Of a stretch of 64,000 bases of DNA, positions 31,077-42,829 are shown one piece after another (positions within the stretch are counted from its first letter, which is position 1; each line of letters starts with the position of its first letter). The position numbers were made by a program, and so were the translations under genes. Source of the stretch: Pisolithus tinctorius. Taxonomy: Eukaryota > Basidiomycota > Agaricomycetes > Boletales > Pisolithaceae. Below the pieces are notes generated by a model that saw only the letters and a list, made by a program, of their open reading frames with translations, ran no database searches and was not told the origin of the DNA. The stretch is from NCBI GenBank assembly GCA_024663395.1, contig JANFAH010000002.1:1240001-1304000 (forward strand). The letters run 5' to 3'.

Positions 31077-32053
31077 TGTAGGGAGTAGTATACTCCCTGA
31101 GGCTGAAATAGGGATGCCAACACCAAAATTCCACTGTTACCATCCACATCTGTTGTCTTCAGAATTATTCCATCTGCCTCGTGCATCTGCCTCATGTGCT
31201 GCCTCGCCTGTTGAACCTTTGGAGCTCCCCTGTCCATCAATAACACACACCAGTCATCATCCTGAAATTCTGTGTCAACATCAACCTGACATATGTCTAT
31301 CCAGAATTCCACAGTCATGCCACTTCAACCCTCACCTCACCACATAGCCAGGAAACCATGCAGATCATCAGTAAAAACTCCAGTTACCCCTCTCATTCCT
31401 TTCCCACAAACCTTTCTCTGCAATGTGAGAACCCCTTTCTACCTATGGCCTCTACCCTTCGCATTCCACTCTACAGTACAGTGTACACTCGTCCTGTTGG
31501 AAGATACCCATCTTTCCTGTTGTCTTTCTCAGTTACTACCTTACAGTTTGTTTTCACACGTTGCTGTATGGCTTTGATGTCTGACACGTTGCCCCCTTTA
31601 TTTTTCGGAGTTTTGCTTCACCTGCCCCACATTTCTCCGATCAGTACCTTACTATCCATGTACTATATAATTCCACCTCAGCGACAAAATGAGCATCATC
31701 TTTTTAGGACCCACATTCTGTGTCTTGTGCAAGTCAAAAGAGTTCAGAGAGTCTTTGCATCCTCTGTGTCCACTGTGTATCTGTGTCTTTGCATCTACTG
31801 TGTCTACTGTGTCTTTGTGTCCTTGTTCCGCTAGTACTCAATTTCCTCTCCTGTGCACTTAATTCGTCTCGGAGTTACTTCATCAGTGCAAGATCGTCGT
31901 CCAGAATTTCAAAAGCAAGTCTATCCCTACCTTCAACTCTGTGGAATTAAATTCCATGACCCACATTCAACTCTTGGACCGACTCTACCATCGCATTCTA
32001 CATCTCCTTCCTACTCAGCACCCCTTGGGTCGAGCCTAGGGATTTTCCCTACA
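31077..32053 (+). repeat. Candidate solo LTR (LTR-D)
   Basis: The segment has 8-bp inverted ends (TGTAGGGA...TCCCTACA), ends GGGATTTTCCCTACA like the other LTRs here, contains a TATA-like ACTATATAATTCC near 31660, and from about 31310 keeps many CG dinucleotides in a CpG-poor neighbourhood, which suggests later arrival. No target duplication is visible (CTCAT versus GCTTT), and a small minus-strand frame overlaps its left part, so the left boundary is doubtful. Confidence 0.3.
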
Positions 32054-32606
32054 GCTTTCCCCTATTCACATGCTACCCAGAGGTAGTGTCCCACATCATT
32101 CTACCATAACCTTAACCAGCTGCTGCTCAAGCATGTTGCAGTGCTCTCAAAGGGCCAACATAGGTGTTGGCTCCTGTGTGAACATCATCTACAGAATAAT
32201 TTATCAGTTATCATAACAGTTGTAAGATACTTGCTGGATTTATTGAATTATAAGTTGATGGTTGGCTGTATAGCATGAATGCATGCTGGGGGGTCACCAT
32301 CTGGTCCATCATTCACTGGGTTTGACCCATCCTGATCAAGGAGACTGTAAGTTTTCAAAAGAGCTACATAGCTGGGAACTGCTGCTTGAAGTGAAACTAT
32401 TGTTGTTCTCGGCATGTGCATACATCTGAGTGGTAGTCATCATGGCTGATAAGAAATGGCAAAAGTCGGAAGGTACAGACATGCTGGAGTTACCATATCT
32501 GGTCATAAGTGTCTATACCTTGCCACTGCCTCATTGACAAAGCACATCACAATGTCCATGCAACCACCCCTTCAAATCAGTTTTTTCCACAGCTCCCACC
32601 ATCACC

Positions 32607-33219
32607 ATGGCCAGCAATGACATTATCATCGATGTCAATGGGTTTGTATCTGAGTGGGATACTTATTCATTCTCACTTGACATCGCATCTCCTGGCAAGA
32701 AGGTAAGTACTGTTGCCCCAGTCATGCAATGCTGACAACATTACAGTGAATTGTTATATGACTCAAGCACCCAAATTTTCTGCACTGCACTGAAGTAGAA
32801 AGCCCATATGTGCAAGTGATACAGCTTGAAGACATAGCCAAGCTTGAATTGGACGAAGTCAAACTCCCATCTGACAAAGAACTCAAGCTTGAATCTGTTG
32901 GTGAAGTAAAACTTGAATCCAATGTCAGCAAGGTCTTCAATGTGAGGTATATGCACATATATTCTTGTTTCTTCTGTGTACTTGCCACTAACAATGATGC
33001 AGTGACTCTGTTGGATGCACTGTCCTGCCCTGCTACATGCTACCCATGTTCTTTGCAAATCCTGATATCAAGACCAAGGATCTGAATGCTCTTTGGTGGT
33101 ACTATATTCGCACTTTTGATTGGTTGCTCCTTCCACATGAGCTTGGGAAGAGGAAGGGTAGAAGGCTTGATGCTACAGATGAAAAACTGAAACCTACAAA
33201 ATGGCTGAAGTCCTTCTGA
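32607..33219 (+). CDS. Small intron-containing gene of unknown function
   Basis: Starts ATG GCC AGC (MASNDIIIDVNGFVSEWD) in a Kozak-like CACCATGG context; the first exon ends ...SPGKK at GTAAGTACTG (32704). A middle piece reads YVQVIQLEDIAKLELDEVKL...NVSKVFNV. A further intron has a CTAACAATGATGCAG end with a perfect CTAAC branch point, leading into DSVGCTVLPCYMLPMFFANP...LNALWWYYIRTFDWLLLPHE and KPTKWLKSF then stop. The exact first acceptor is unclear and may be mutated. No family recognised. It lies within the CACTA region, opposite to the transposase. Confidence 0.4.
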
Positions 33220-33779
33220 TGCTTCCAGTGTTCTGTGTCATCACTTTTCAATCACTTTTCTTTTGTGTACTGATACATGCAAGTCCTATGCACACATACT
33301 CTTTCTGCTTAGTCTACATCCACATCATTCCCATCATCATCGTCCCCTACACCATTCTCATCCTCCCTGTATGACATTCCCAGCTTAGAAATATTGTATC
33401 CAGGTCATTCCATCATGCAATGACAAAGTTGCTTGTTGTTGAAGTCCATTCTAATGCATCTGGGTATCATTGCAATAACCCCAGTGATATTCTTTACTGG
33501 TATGACCTTGATCTCCTCAAGCTTAGTAGATGCAGCAAGAACTTGGCTAGAGAGCTCCAAAAGGCGAGCATCCAGTCACAAGTACATCTGGATCACTGCA
33601 ACATCAATGAATTTGAAGTGACATTCATTATCATGAGCAGCCAGATTTGAAACTGCTAATCTTGTAAAGTAGCACACTTCACTGCAACATATTTCTCTGT
33701 TGTCAGTAAACTGTTATTAGGTTAGTGAGAGGAATCTATAATATACCAGCCTACCTACCTTAACATTGCAAGACACATG
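33220..33779. other. No gene recognised
   Basis: CpG-poor sequence between the small plus-strand gene and the end of the CACTA transposase. A short plus-strand frame (33420-33650) shows no family features. Confidence 0.4.
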
Positions 33780-36770
33780 GACACACTTGGGAGGGCACAG
33801 ACATTCCCTTCATGCTGATCAAGCAATTTGTCCATTTGGTAGGCGCAGATGGGCCCACTTCTTGATGTGAGGCAGTTTGTGTGTTGGTCCCAGGAACTGA
33901 GAGATTGCATCAGCTTCATGCCCTTGGGAGATTATTGGATACTTGGTGCACTTCTGAAGTAGTACATATCCATTGCCAAGTTCAACAGAACCCTGAGGAA
34001 GTGTCTGCACAGAGTCATCAAGCTCTGGCATCACAGAGAGTAGTGAGTTGACTTGACAACATCTCACCCCCTCCTGAGAGATATTCACAGATGGCTTTGA
34101 GGGCTGCCAGATTTGTCAGCCAAGGTTGCCAATTATATGCTCCATCATCCATCATGCATAACTGGCTGGCAGGCCTTTGTAGAGTGCCTCCATGACAAGA
34201 TGGACAACCTGGTGAACACAGGGCCATATGAAGTGAAGCTGAGACTCATGCAATCCATAGTAGATATGCTCAAATTCGTATTCCCAACTGCAAAGGAGTG
34301 CATGAGCATCAACAAGTTCTTTGTGAGTGATACTGGTCTGGCACATGATCTGAAACCCCCAAACAAGCTTGCAATGATTTGTCCAGTACTTTGCTGGAAG
34401 AATGTCATAGAGGAGGATGGGGGCAAGGCCAAATAGATATAGTTGGAATTCCCATGTCTTGTACTGCATATTGATTTTTTCTGTGATATTGTGAGACTTG
34501 TGATCATACAAACCAGGTAAGCAAAGGCTGGAATGCTGAACATTTTCACCATGTTCTTGCCATGCATTGTCATCTGCAAGTACAGCCCACATCCATTGGT
34601 CCTTGTCATCATCAAGACCACACTCCATGGTGCCACACCATAGTGAAGTTAGAAGGTTTGCTAGGTTTGATGCAAGATGCATGATGTCTGTGGTCATGCA
34701 GAGAAGTACACCAAGAGAATGAGTGCAGTCGAGCCCAAGAATGAGAGGCAGCTTCATGAGTCCTGTTGTGGTCTTCTTGATGGTCCACTGTGTCTGGTTG
34801 GGAACAGCAACAATGGCTTTCAGATGGTCATGGTATTCTGCAGACCCTCCTAATGGAAGGTTGAAGACATTGATATCTGGGTGATTGCTTCCCATGATGG
34901 AACAGTCTTGTGGCTGGAGCAACACAGGATAGTAATGTTTTCTGTGATGTTTACAGCACCCAAGTGTACTGCAATACATTCAGCAACCATTCTTGCCACT
35001 ATGGCCCACCATACCATCCCAGTAAACTAAGCCAGGTCCATCCACTATGGTAAAAAGCAGGTATGGCTTGGAAATATAATGTGTGTTGGTTCATGCATTC
35101 CATATTGGCAGCCCTTCTTTCTGTAGGGATGCAAGATGATGTATCCCAGGAAATAAAAAAGAATCAATGTTCTTGGGTTTGGTTGGGCCAGGAATGAAGC
35201 CACCAGGGCAAACATGGAGTTTGTGGTATTGTACATCTGGCAGTAGGTTAACAATTACTCATATATATATCCAACAATCAGATTCTTTGCTGTCAAAAAG
35301 TTGTGCACCATGCATAGAGACCATGAGCACAATGTCCTCCAGTTTGATGTCACCATCTAGTACAGCTCCAATATAGTCCCATCCTATCACGATGTCATCA
35401 AGGACTGGAATCTGCCATGTGGCATGAATTTCTGCAATTACTTCATTTGTACGTCATCATAGGTAGTCCATCTTGGTTGCAGCATTCTCATGACAATAAT
35501 GAGCTTGGATTTGGGGACCAATAGGTATTGTGGTAAACTTCTGTGCAGGTACCTTTGCCCAACATGTACTACCTTGCAAAGCCTCCTCAAGCCAGTGAGA
35601 TTTCCTGCAGATTGGACAGGCATCCAGATCAGAGAATGGTCCAGTATATGCAAGGCAGGTGTTAGGGCACATGTCATGTTTGATAGAGTCAACACCTGTG
35701 TACATAGTGATTGTATATTCAACATTGTAGAAGCTAAGAATGTTCTCCACACCAGGGGCACCTGCAAAATTGGTTTGAGCTGCCTCGCAAACACAGTTGT
35801 AAGCCTTCTGAGAGGCATTTTCAAGTGCTAGATAAGTTGATATTGAATACTGAATTCCTGGACTGTTGATTGAAACCACATGATCTGGAGGACTGCATAA
35901 GCATGCTAGAGCCTCCTCATCAAGTTTTGATACTGGATCTTCCAACGATGCATATGCAAGGGCTTGGATAAACTGCATCAACTCATGCATGGATGAAAGG
36001 ACTGCACTTTGGGCAAGAGCTTCAATATCAATAGCTGGCTGGGTCCTACATTCAAAAATATCATTGAGTTGGCCAGCATGAAATGATGAATCATGTGGCA
36101 GAGGGACAGGCTCGTCATGATCATGTGGTGGAAGGGCTGGCTCATCATGATCATGTGACAGAGTGACAGGAGGGTCATGATCATGCAATGGAGCAATGCG
36201 AGGGTCACTATCATGCAATGGAGGGACTGGAGAGTCATGATCATGAAATGGAGGGGCTGGAGAGTCATGGTCATGAAATGGAGGGGCTGGAGAGTCACAA
36301 CCATGCGACAGAAAGTCAGGATGAGGTGATTGACTGTGAGGAGGCAATCCATCCCCAAGGATGGGTGTAGCTGACTACAACTCAATCTCAGCTGTAGTAA
36401 AGGATCATAGACTCAATACACTTACCTGCCTGGATGTTGCCCTGGCATGCTTGCATCTACCATGACTAGTATTCTCAGCACTATCATGCCATCTCTTTGA
36501 CATGGCATGGACAAGTGCATGATGTTGGGTGGATGAAAGTGAACCACTTGAGTGTGGATTCATTGGTGTACCACTGCAGTCATGTTGGTCAGGCTTGTCT
36601 AGGCATTTTGCAGATTGAATTCATTGTTTTTCTTCATCAGTTTCTGCCTCATTGATATGCTGGTACCATGCTGAACACAAAACAGGATGTGGCCTGCCAA
36701 AATTATACTTCTCACAGACACACAGAAAGCAGGTGGATGCATTTGGACTCATGGCTTGGTTCATCAGGAT
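33780..36770 (-). pseudogene. CACTA (EnSpm) transposase, TNP2-type
   Basis: Cut-and-paste DNA transposase of the CACTA superfamily, recognisable along its length. The N-terminus has SPNASTCFLCVCEKYNFGRP and LCSAWYQHINEAETDEEKQ. A Pro-rich linker with a His/Asp repeat follows, then YSISTYLALENASQKAY, HDMCPNTCLAYTGPFSDLD with CPICRKS, and FTTIPIGPQIQAHY. The core includes LVYWDGMVG, LPLILGLDCTHSLG, DIMHLASNLA and ILPAKYWTNHCKLV. The C-terminus has QEGVRCCQVNSLLSVMPELD, GHEADAISQFLGP and LPNGQIA. There are several in-frame stops, for example after DEEKQ and after GQIA, at positions where Arg CGA or Trp TGG would be expected. Terminal CACTA repeats were not located. Inactive. Confidence 0.82.
36096..36305 (-). 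repeat. 30-bp coding minisatellite (His/Asp/Pro repeat) in the CACTA transposase
   Basis: Seven tandem 10-residue units of the form HDHDSPAPPF, with later units varying to HDHDEPALPP. It sits in the linker between the N-terminal Cys motif and the TNP2 core. Confidence 0.85.
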
Positions 36771-37069
36771 GTTGATGTTGCTGGGGAGTAGGTTTGCACA
36801 GACCAGTGGATGGAGCAGGGAGAAGACAATGCACAAGTGCGCAATCACACAATGCTGCACATATGGAGTGCATTGTGCAAGTATGTGCATATGCACACAC
36901 AGATGAAGAGATGCAGGCATGCATAGTGCCTCTGCATACATCACAGCACATAACATAGTGCACCACAGCACAATCAAGCACAACCACAACTTCCAAAAAT
37001 GGCATTCACAGCTGAAATTTAGACCAGAAAATATTTTGTCAAATTACACAGCTTCTTTCTCACAAATTG

Positions 37070-37111
37070 TCACATGCCATCATACTAGCTGATGTCTAGT
37101 TTTCACTGGGG
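37070..37111. repeat. 42-bp direct repeat, right copy
   Basis: Partner of 28381-28422, same orientation, one mismatch. It lies about 300 bp beyond the start of the CACTA transposase. Confidence 0.7.
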
Positions 37112-37479
37112 ATGAGTGATGAGACCGAGTGGCTGGTGGGTTGGTTTGACTCCAAGGCAAAGTAGTAACACTTGCAAGGTAGGCACAAGAAACTTTCCTG
37201 GAGACACACTACACAATTATCCAGATGTTGTGGCCTGTATTGACATAGGGAAGGAAGTCCCCTTTCTCTCTATGTACTTTGAATCCCTTTATACTGTGGC
37301 AAACAGGTATGAAACATCAATGCAGATGAACAGGACAAGTAAATCAGAAAAGATAAATGAGAAACAAATTGGATCTGTCAAGTGAATGAACATCTCTTGG
37401 GAACATACTGTCAACCATTGGTCTGAAACCCTACATTCCCCCCTCCAGGGTACAAAGTACCCTCTCCAGTCATACTTGT

Positions 37480-38685
37480 GGTAGTGCCCTCCTTACATGG
37501 ACTTTCCCAGGGATTTTCCCATGGTGAATCCCTGTACATCCTCATGGCTGGCTGCATGTTCTGGGCTAACCTCGTCATTGTCCTCCCCTAAGGCATCCAC
37601 ATCCTCCTCGAAACCCTCATCCCCAGTCATGGCATGGTCAATGATGAAGGTACTGGGACCAGCAACCAGCTGTTCAGGTGTGTAGGAGTAGCAGATGTGA
37701 GGATTGACATTAGCATTTGACTTGCATGATCTCTGGTTAGGCCTCGAGGATTGGGAGATGTGAGGAAGATGAGTGTTGCGAGGGAGGGGATTACCATAAG
37801 GCTCTGCTTCTTGCCTTTGACTGTCTCATCACTCTCAGTAGTTGATATAACCCTGGTGAGCCCTCTGCTGTTGCTTCTTGACTCACTCAGTGGTATCCCA
37901 CAGGAGGGTGTTGATGGTATCCATCTGAATGCTATTGAGCATCTGTCCACCCATGACCTCTTCTTGGCTGTGTAGGTCGACATTGTTCCCCAGTACCACC
38001 TGTCTGGTTGGGGACAGTCCCTCAGCCACCACAATTATGTTCCCACTGTCATCAACTTTGTAGTAAGCAAACCTCACCTTGGACTTTGCTTCATTGCTGT
38101 GTGCTTCTCCAAACAGATGATAACCCATGGGGGTGTCTAGGGTGACCTTGTGTTTGCATCAAAGTGAGCAGTCATACTCAAAGTATGTCTTAACCTGTTC
38201 CCTGTGAATCACCACAAGCTCATCTCCCCATCCTTCCTCATCAGGGTTGTGGACCAGGAAGAAGTCAGTACTTTGTCACTCAATGTTTTTCACTTTGTGC
38301 ACAGTGGACATGAATTTTGGTCTGGTACGAGCAGGTGGGGGACAAGTCCTGAACAATAAGTTTTGTAAGTCATTAACAACTTCTGCAATTGTGTGCTTAA
38401 TAGGTTCTAGGTCCCTCTCAGTGATGTTACTCCATTCACCTCACCCTTTGTGCCAAGAAGATGATGGTTGAGTTTGGTAAGGACATTTTTTGTTTGGGGC
38501 ATTAGGAGCAGGATACTTATTGCGATGTGCTTGGTGCCCAGATCTTAGCTCTGTCAGTGGGTGCTGGCACAAGGGGCACCCATATGTAAATTGTTTGGGA
38601 GGTTGTTGAGGAATAGTGCATGTGGAGCGATGGCAGGGAATGTGTGAATGGTGTGCAGAGCAAGTATTGTGGCAAGGTGGACAGG
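37480..38685 (-). pseudogene. Cys-rich hypothetical protein gene, 3' part (split by Gypsy-1)
   Basis: Minus-strand continuation of the piece at 52183-52401. Directly from the Gypsy-1 junction it reads CPPCHNTCSAHHSHIPCHRS, then QQPPKQFTYGCPLCQHPLTE and NKKCPYQTQPSSSWHKG followed by a TGA. Farther on it reads DFFLVHNPDEEGWGDELVV, TYFEYDCSL, TLDTPMGYHLFGEAHSNEAK and RFAYYKVDDSGNIIVVAEGL. The spaced Cys/His residues suggest a metal-binding module. Several stops and frame changes occur. I recall similar hypothetical proteins from Boletales-type genomes but cannot name a function; it may be a host family or transposon cargo. Confidence 0.55.
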
Positions 38686-39259
38686 TGTTAAGTCCAGGTC
38701 TTTACCAGTCCAAGGCTAGTCAGGGGTCAGGGGGTAGTATGAGGTACTAAGAGGTTTGGACTATTGGACTTAGTGACTGATGGTGCAGCGCTATTCCCTT
38801 GCATGCACCATAGTCCAGTCAAGAGGCAGAAGACAGAGAATAAGGGAGACTGGGTTAAGATGAGAACTAGGTTGATTTCAGACTGAGGCTAAAACAGGTT
38901 ATCCTATGGCATAAATACTAGATGTAACCTAAGTGTAATGTAGCACCAGAGACTGGTCTGTGCCAGTACAGCAATGATTGGTAAACAGATTGGTAAGTAG
39001 TGTTACAAAGAATATTATCAAGCAAAGACTATGAACAAAGGATTACTGGGAACCAGGGCAGGGCTTGTGGCTGGGCCAGGTATTACACTGGCCTGGTACC
39101 AACTAAGCAAACAACTTGACTGGGCACTGCCTTGCAGTGCCTCATGAGCTAACATGTTTCTGGGTCTAAGGGTGAAGGCCAGGACTGGGGAAAGGGTTGG
39201 ATGGGACCATTGAGACTGGTGTAGAGACAGTCTAGGGTGGTCAAGGCATGGTCATGACA
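38686..39259 (-). repeat. 3' LTR of Gypsy-1
   Basis: Plus-strand ends TGTTAAGTCC and GGTCATGACA. Same family as 45376-45962 and 51597-52182; a more distant relative is 52700-53228. Confidence 0.93.
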
Positions 39260-39273
39260 GTATCCCCCTCTTG
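39260..39273 (-). promoter_or_regulatory. Polypurine tract of Gypsy-1
   Basis: On the element strand AAGAGGGGGATAC abuts the 3' LTR start TGTCATGACC, the position and composition expected for plus-strand DNA priming. Confidence 0.75.
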
Positions 39274-39389
39274 GAGCCAAGCCCATGAGGCTCCAATGAG
39301 GACAATGCTGAGAATGAAATTTTGTGTCTGACCTTCAAAACCAGTGGACTTAAGACCAGTCCACTTCAGGTTGGTTTCCTCACTTTGAC

Positions 39390-40401
39390 ATGTCTATTCA
39401 CTGGTGCAGAACACCATACAATCAAGAACTCCTGCCCAATCTGACCTGGGTGACAAGTGAAAAGCTGCAGGTAGGCAGCAATGACAATGACGAGGCCATC
39501 TGGGGCAAGCTGGCTGAGCACAAGAGGTGCAGGAAGAGGCCCAGCTGGCTGAGGAAGCCCAGTTGGAGGCAGAGAGGCAAGAGCAGGCCTGGCTTGAAGA
39601 AGAGAGGGCATGCACAGAGGCAGAGGTGCAGAGGATAGAGGCTGTGTGCAAGGCTGAAGAAGCCAGAAAAGCAGAGGAGAGCCAGCAGGCAGATGCCCTG
39701 GTGGGTAGTTTGACTGGGGCCAGTTCTAACATCAAGGTGATGAACCCTCAGTAAGTCTTATTTTGGTCATCACCAGTGCTCTTCGACTAACACTCTATCA
39801 GCTGCCTTCAATGCACCTGGACCAATATGACCTGTGTGTGCAGCACCGACAGCAAGAAGAGGCGCATGGCTTGTAACCAGTGCAATGAGCTCAAGGAGCA
39901 TTGCCAGTGGCCAGTTGAGGGTGAGACCAGTCAGGGAGCTGGCCTGGTCATAGACAAGGGGAAGAGGAAGGCTGATGTAACATCCCCACACACCAGCAAG
40001 AAGAAGAAGAGGTTGCAGTGCCCATCTGCTAAGGCACTCAAGGGTGCAGGTGACAAGGAGGATGGCATGGGGGGGGGGGGGGGGCCTTCAACAAAGGGGG
40101 CCAGTTCTGTCACTGGCGACCAGATGGAGCACCTGATCAAGTGGTGGAGCACATGGCTGACAACATAATTGGCCTGACAGTGGCCCAGTGGGAGGTCTTG
40201 AGGAACTTTTACCGGTTCACCCAGTCCTACAAGACCTATGTTGAAGAACACTTCAAGATCTTGGCATCAGATGAGGAAGACAGGGATGTCAAGGGGCTCA
40301 ATGAAGAGTTGGACAGGCTGAGGGAGGAAGAGGAGGAAAGCCAGTCCCAGTCTGAGTCAGGTGGTCAGACTGGTGCTGGTTCTGCTGGTTCCCAAGCCTG
40401 A
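39390..40401 (+). pseudogene. Antisense accessory gene of Gypsy-1: coiled coil plus Cys cluster
   Basis: Lies between the pol end and the 3' LTR but on the opposite strand to gag-pol. Exon 1 reads HWCRTPYNQELLPNL and then, after a frame change near 39515, an Ala/Glu-rich coiled-coil stretch (EEAQLAEEAQLEAERQEQ...). It ends in MNP at a GTAAGTC donor. A ~50-nt intron with CTAAC and CAG follows. Exon 2 starts CLQCTWTNMTCVC, then CNQCNELKEHCQWP, a C-x2-C / C-x2-C-x6-C pattern like small zinc clusters, then a basic KKKKR stretch and a second acidic coiled coil (AQWEVLRNFYRFTQS...EEEEES). Basidiomycete retrotransposon-linked proteins of this type exist; DNA binding is inference. One frameshift makes this copy defective. 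Confidence 0.6.
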
Positions 40402-40526
40402 GGTTGCATGTGTGTAGAGTAGTGTTTTCTTTTTCTGTATGCTTGTGAATGCCAATGCCTGGTTCTGGTTCTGAAGTATGAAAGAAAGCAAATAAAAGAA
40501 AAGTAGGGGAAATCAAGACATGGTAA

Positions 40527-42580
40527 CTATGAGATAGGGGAAACAGATAAGGAGAAAAGAAACTTGAGACTGGTTCTAGGTTCTTTCTTGAAAGGACTGG
40601 GTTTGTCTGGGTACTGGTCATGATACTCTTGGACAAGTTCTGAGGCATTGTTCAGTTCTGTCACTAACACCCAGGTGGTTTCTTTGTCAGTTCCCTCATA
40701 ACTGGTCCACCAGACCAGGTACTGCAACCAACACCTTCTGTACCAGTTGACCTTCAAATCAAGTATCTCTGCTACTTCAAATTCTAAGTCACTGTTGACA
40801 TCTACTGGTGGGGGTGGAGGTTGAGTCTGGTTGGGTATGGTATTTGGGATGGCTGGTTTAAGCTCGGATATGTGGAAGACTGGGTGTACAGTGCACATAG
40901 AGTTTGCTAAACACAGGGTAAATGAGTGAGAGCTGGCCTGGGCTATTATGGGGTGAGGCCCAAGGTTCTTCTCACTCAGTTTCTTGGAAGGCTAGGTTGA
41001 CTAGAAATACTTGGCTTTTACATAGACACTGTCTCCTACTTTGAAGTCTGGGGCTGGCATGCACTTAGCATCTGCTGGTCCTTGGTAACGTTGCTGGGCA
41101 AGAGTCATTTCTTCACAAAGGTACTGGTGCAGTGACTCTAAGTCAACTGCATAATCATGAGCCTGGTTAGATGTGAGGTCATGCTCAGGGAAGACTGAGA
41201 TATTAGTGTGGTAGCCCTTATTAGCAAAGAAGGGTGATACTCCGGTTGTAGTGCTGGGTGCATTGTTGTAGGCAAACTCAGCTAGTGGTAGTAGTTTGGT
41301 CCAGTTGTCCTGCTGATAGTTGCAGTAGACCTGGAGATACTGTTTGAGGGTCTGATTGGTGCACTCTGTCTGACCATCCCCCTCTGGGTGATACCTGGAG
41401 GTGAAATGTAGACACATGTCTGGAGCTTTACCTAGAGACCAGAAGAAGTGGGATATGAACTCTGATCCCCAGTCTGAAGTTACATGGGCTGGTACACCAT
41501 GCTTGGAGAATACATGCATCAAGAAGAGCTTGGCAAGCTCAGGGGCTGTGATGGTGTTGTGAGTAGGTATGAAAATGGCTTGCTTTGAAAGCCAGTCGAC
41601 CACAATGAGGATGGCAGTAAAGCCAGTTGCGGCCGGGAGTTGCTCTATGAAATCCATCAAAATGGAATTCCATGGCTTCTCTGGCATGGGGAGCTGCTGG
41701 TGGTGGGTACCTTGGCCCAGGCACAGGTAGTGCAAGACTGGACATAGTCTTTGACAAATGTCCTTAGGCTGGGCCAGGTATATTCACACCAGATGAGTTC
41801 TAGAGTTCTGTTTTGGCTGAAATGGCTGGACAAGGGGTTATCATGTTTAAACCTCAAGACATGAAGGCGAAGGTCGTTAGAGTCCAGTACATAGATTCTT
41901 CCATTTAGACAGAGGAAGCTGGTGTCATCAACTGACCACTGGGAATCTGATGTATCTGAGAACTGGACTTGAGCAACCAGGTCTGAGGGTAGGGATGAGA
42001 GGATATCATTCTGTAACTTCTCCATGTCCATCAGTGCAACAGCACATAGGACTGGGCATTCAAGGTAGGTGGCATGCGGGGAGGTGGCTAGCTGTTCCTG
42101 TGTGAAGACTGGTCTGAGGTTCTGTGGGTTGACCTGGGCATAGTTGCTATCCCCCTCTTTGGGGTAGATGTCCCATTGTCTAATTAGGGCATTAGGCTTA
42201 GCACCAAGCTTACTGGGTCTGAACTGGATAACCATATTGAACTGTGACAAGAACTCAGACCAGCACACCTGGTGCCAGGTTAAAACCTTTGAGGTGGAGA
42301 AGTACTCCAGGTTCTTGTGGTCAGTGACAACATCAACCAGTACTGCAGAGCCCCCCAAGTAATGCTGCCATGTCTGGAATGCCTCAAAGATTGCGAGTAA
42401 TTCCTTATCATGGGTGTCATAATTTAGCTCTGGGGCTGTCAGGGTATGAGAATAGAATGCAACTGGCCAGATTTGACCATCACTGGTGAGGGACAAAATA
42501 CTGGCTATGGCATAATCAGACACATCAGTCTTGACAGTAATAGGAGCATCTGGGGAGAAGTGAGTTAGGACTGGGGCAGT
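40527..42580 (-). pseudogene. Gypsy-1 pol, C-terminal part: RNase H, integrase, chromodomain
   Basis: Starts just inside the Harbinger junction with TTAPVLTHFSPDAPITVKTD. RNase H features are TDVSDYAIASILS, YDTHDKELLAIFEAF and VTDHKNLEYFSTSK. The integrase zinc region has HDNPLSSHF and CTTCAWAKV. The catalytic core has ILMDFIEQLPA, HVTSDWGSEF and YHPEGDGQTE, giving D, D and E. A chromodomain follows: FEVAEILDLKVNW, YLVWWTSYEGTDKETTW. A one-base frame change lies near 41700 and a stop near 41000. The chromodomain is expected to guide integration to particular chromatin (known for chromoviruses). Confidence 0.9.
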
Positions 42581-42829
42581 AGTAGGGCTGCTCAAAGTTA
42601 GATGTGGAAGAAACATGCAAGCAAACTCAAGTGCAGTTGAGTTGTGAGTTTGTGGGTGAATATTAAAGCTCCGACTTGAGATTCAAACTCCGCAGAAAAA
42701 GTGTGTGACCCAGAAATGGTAGATGTGTAGATAATGCTATTGATGCCCAGATTTAAAATTCAAACTCTGCTGAAAAGTGTGCATGCTTATCAATAGAGAT
42801 CTAGCAAGTGATAACCACCTACCAATGCC

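Noticed and set aside
34113..34436. Plus-strand frame inside the CACTA transposase
   Set aside because: It is the antisense of conserved TNP2 sequence.
28381..37111. Direct repeats read as LTRs of a retrotransposon
   Set aside because: Only 42 bp, no TG..CA ends, no primer site, and the enclosed genes are of a DNA transposon.
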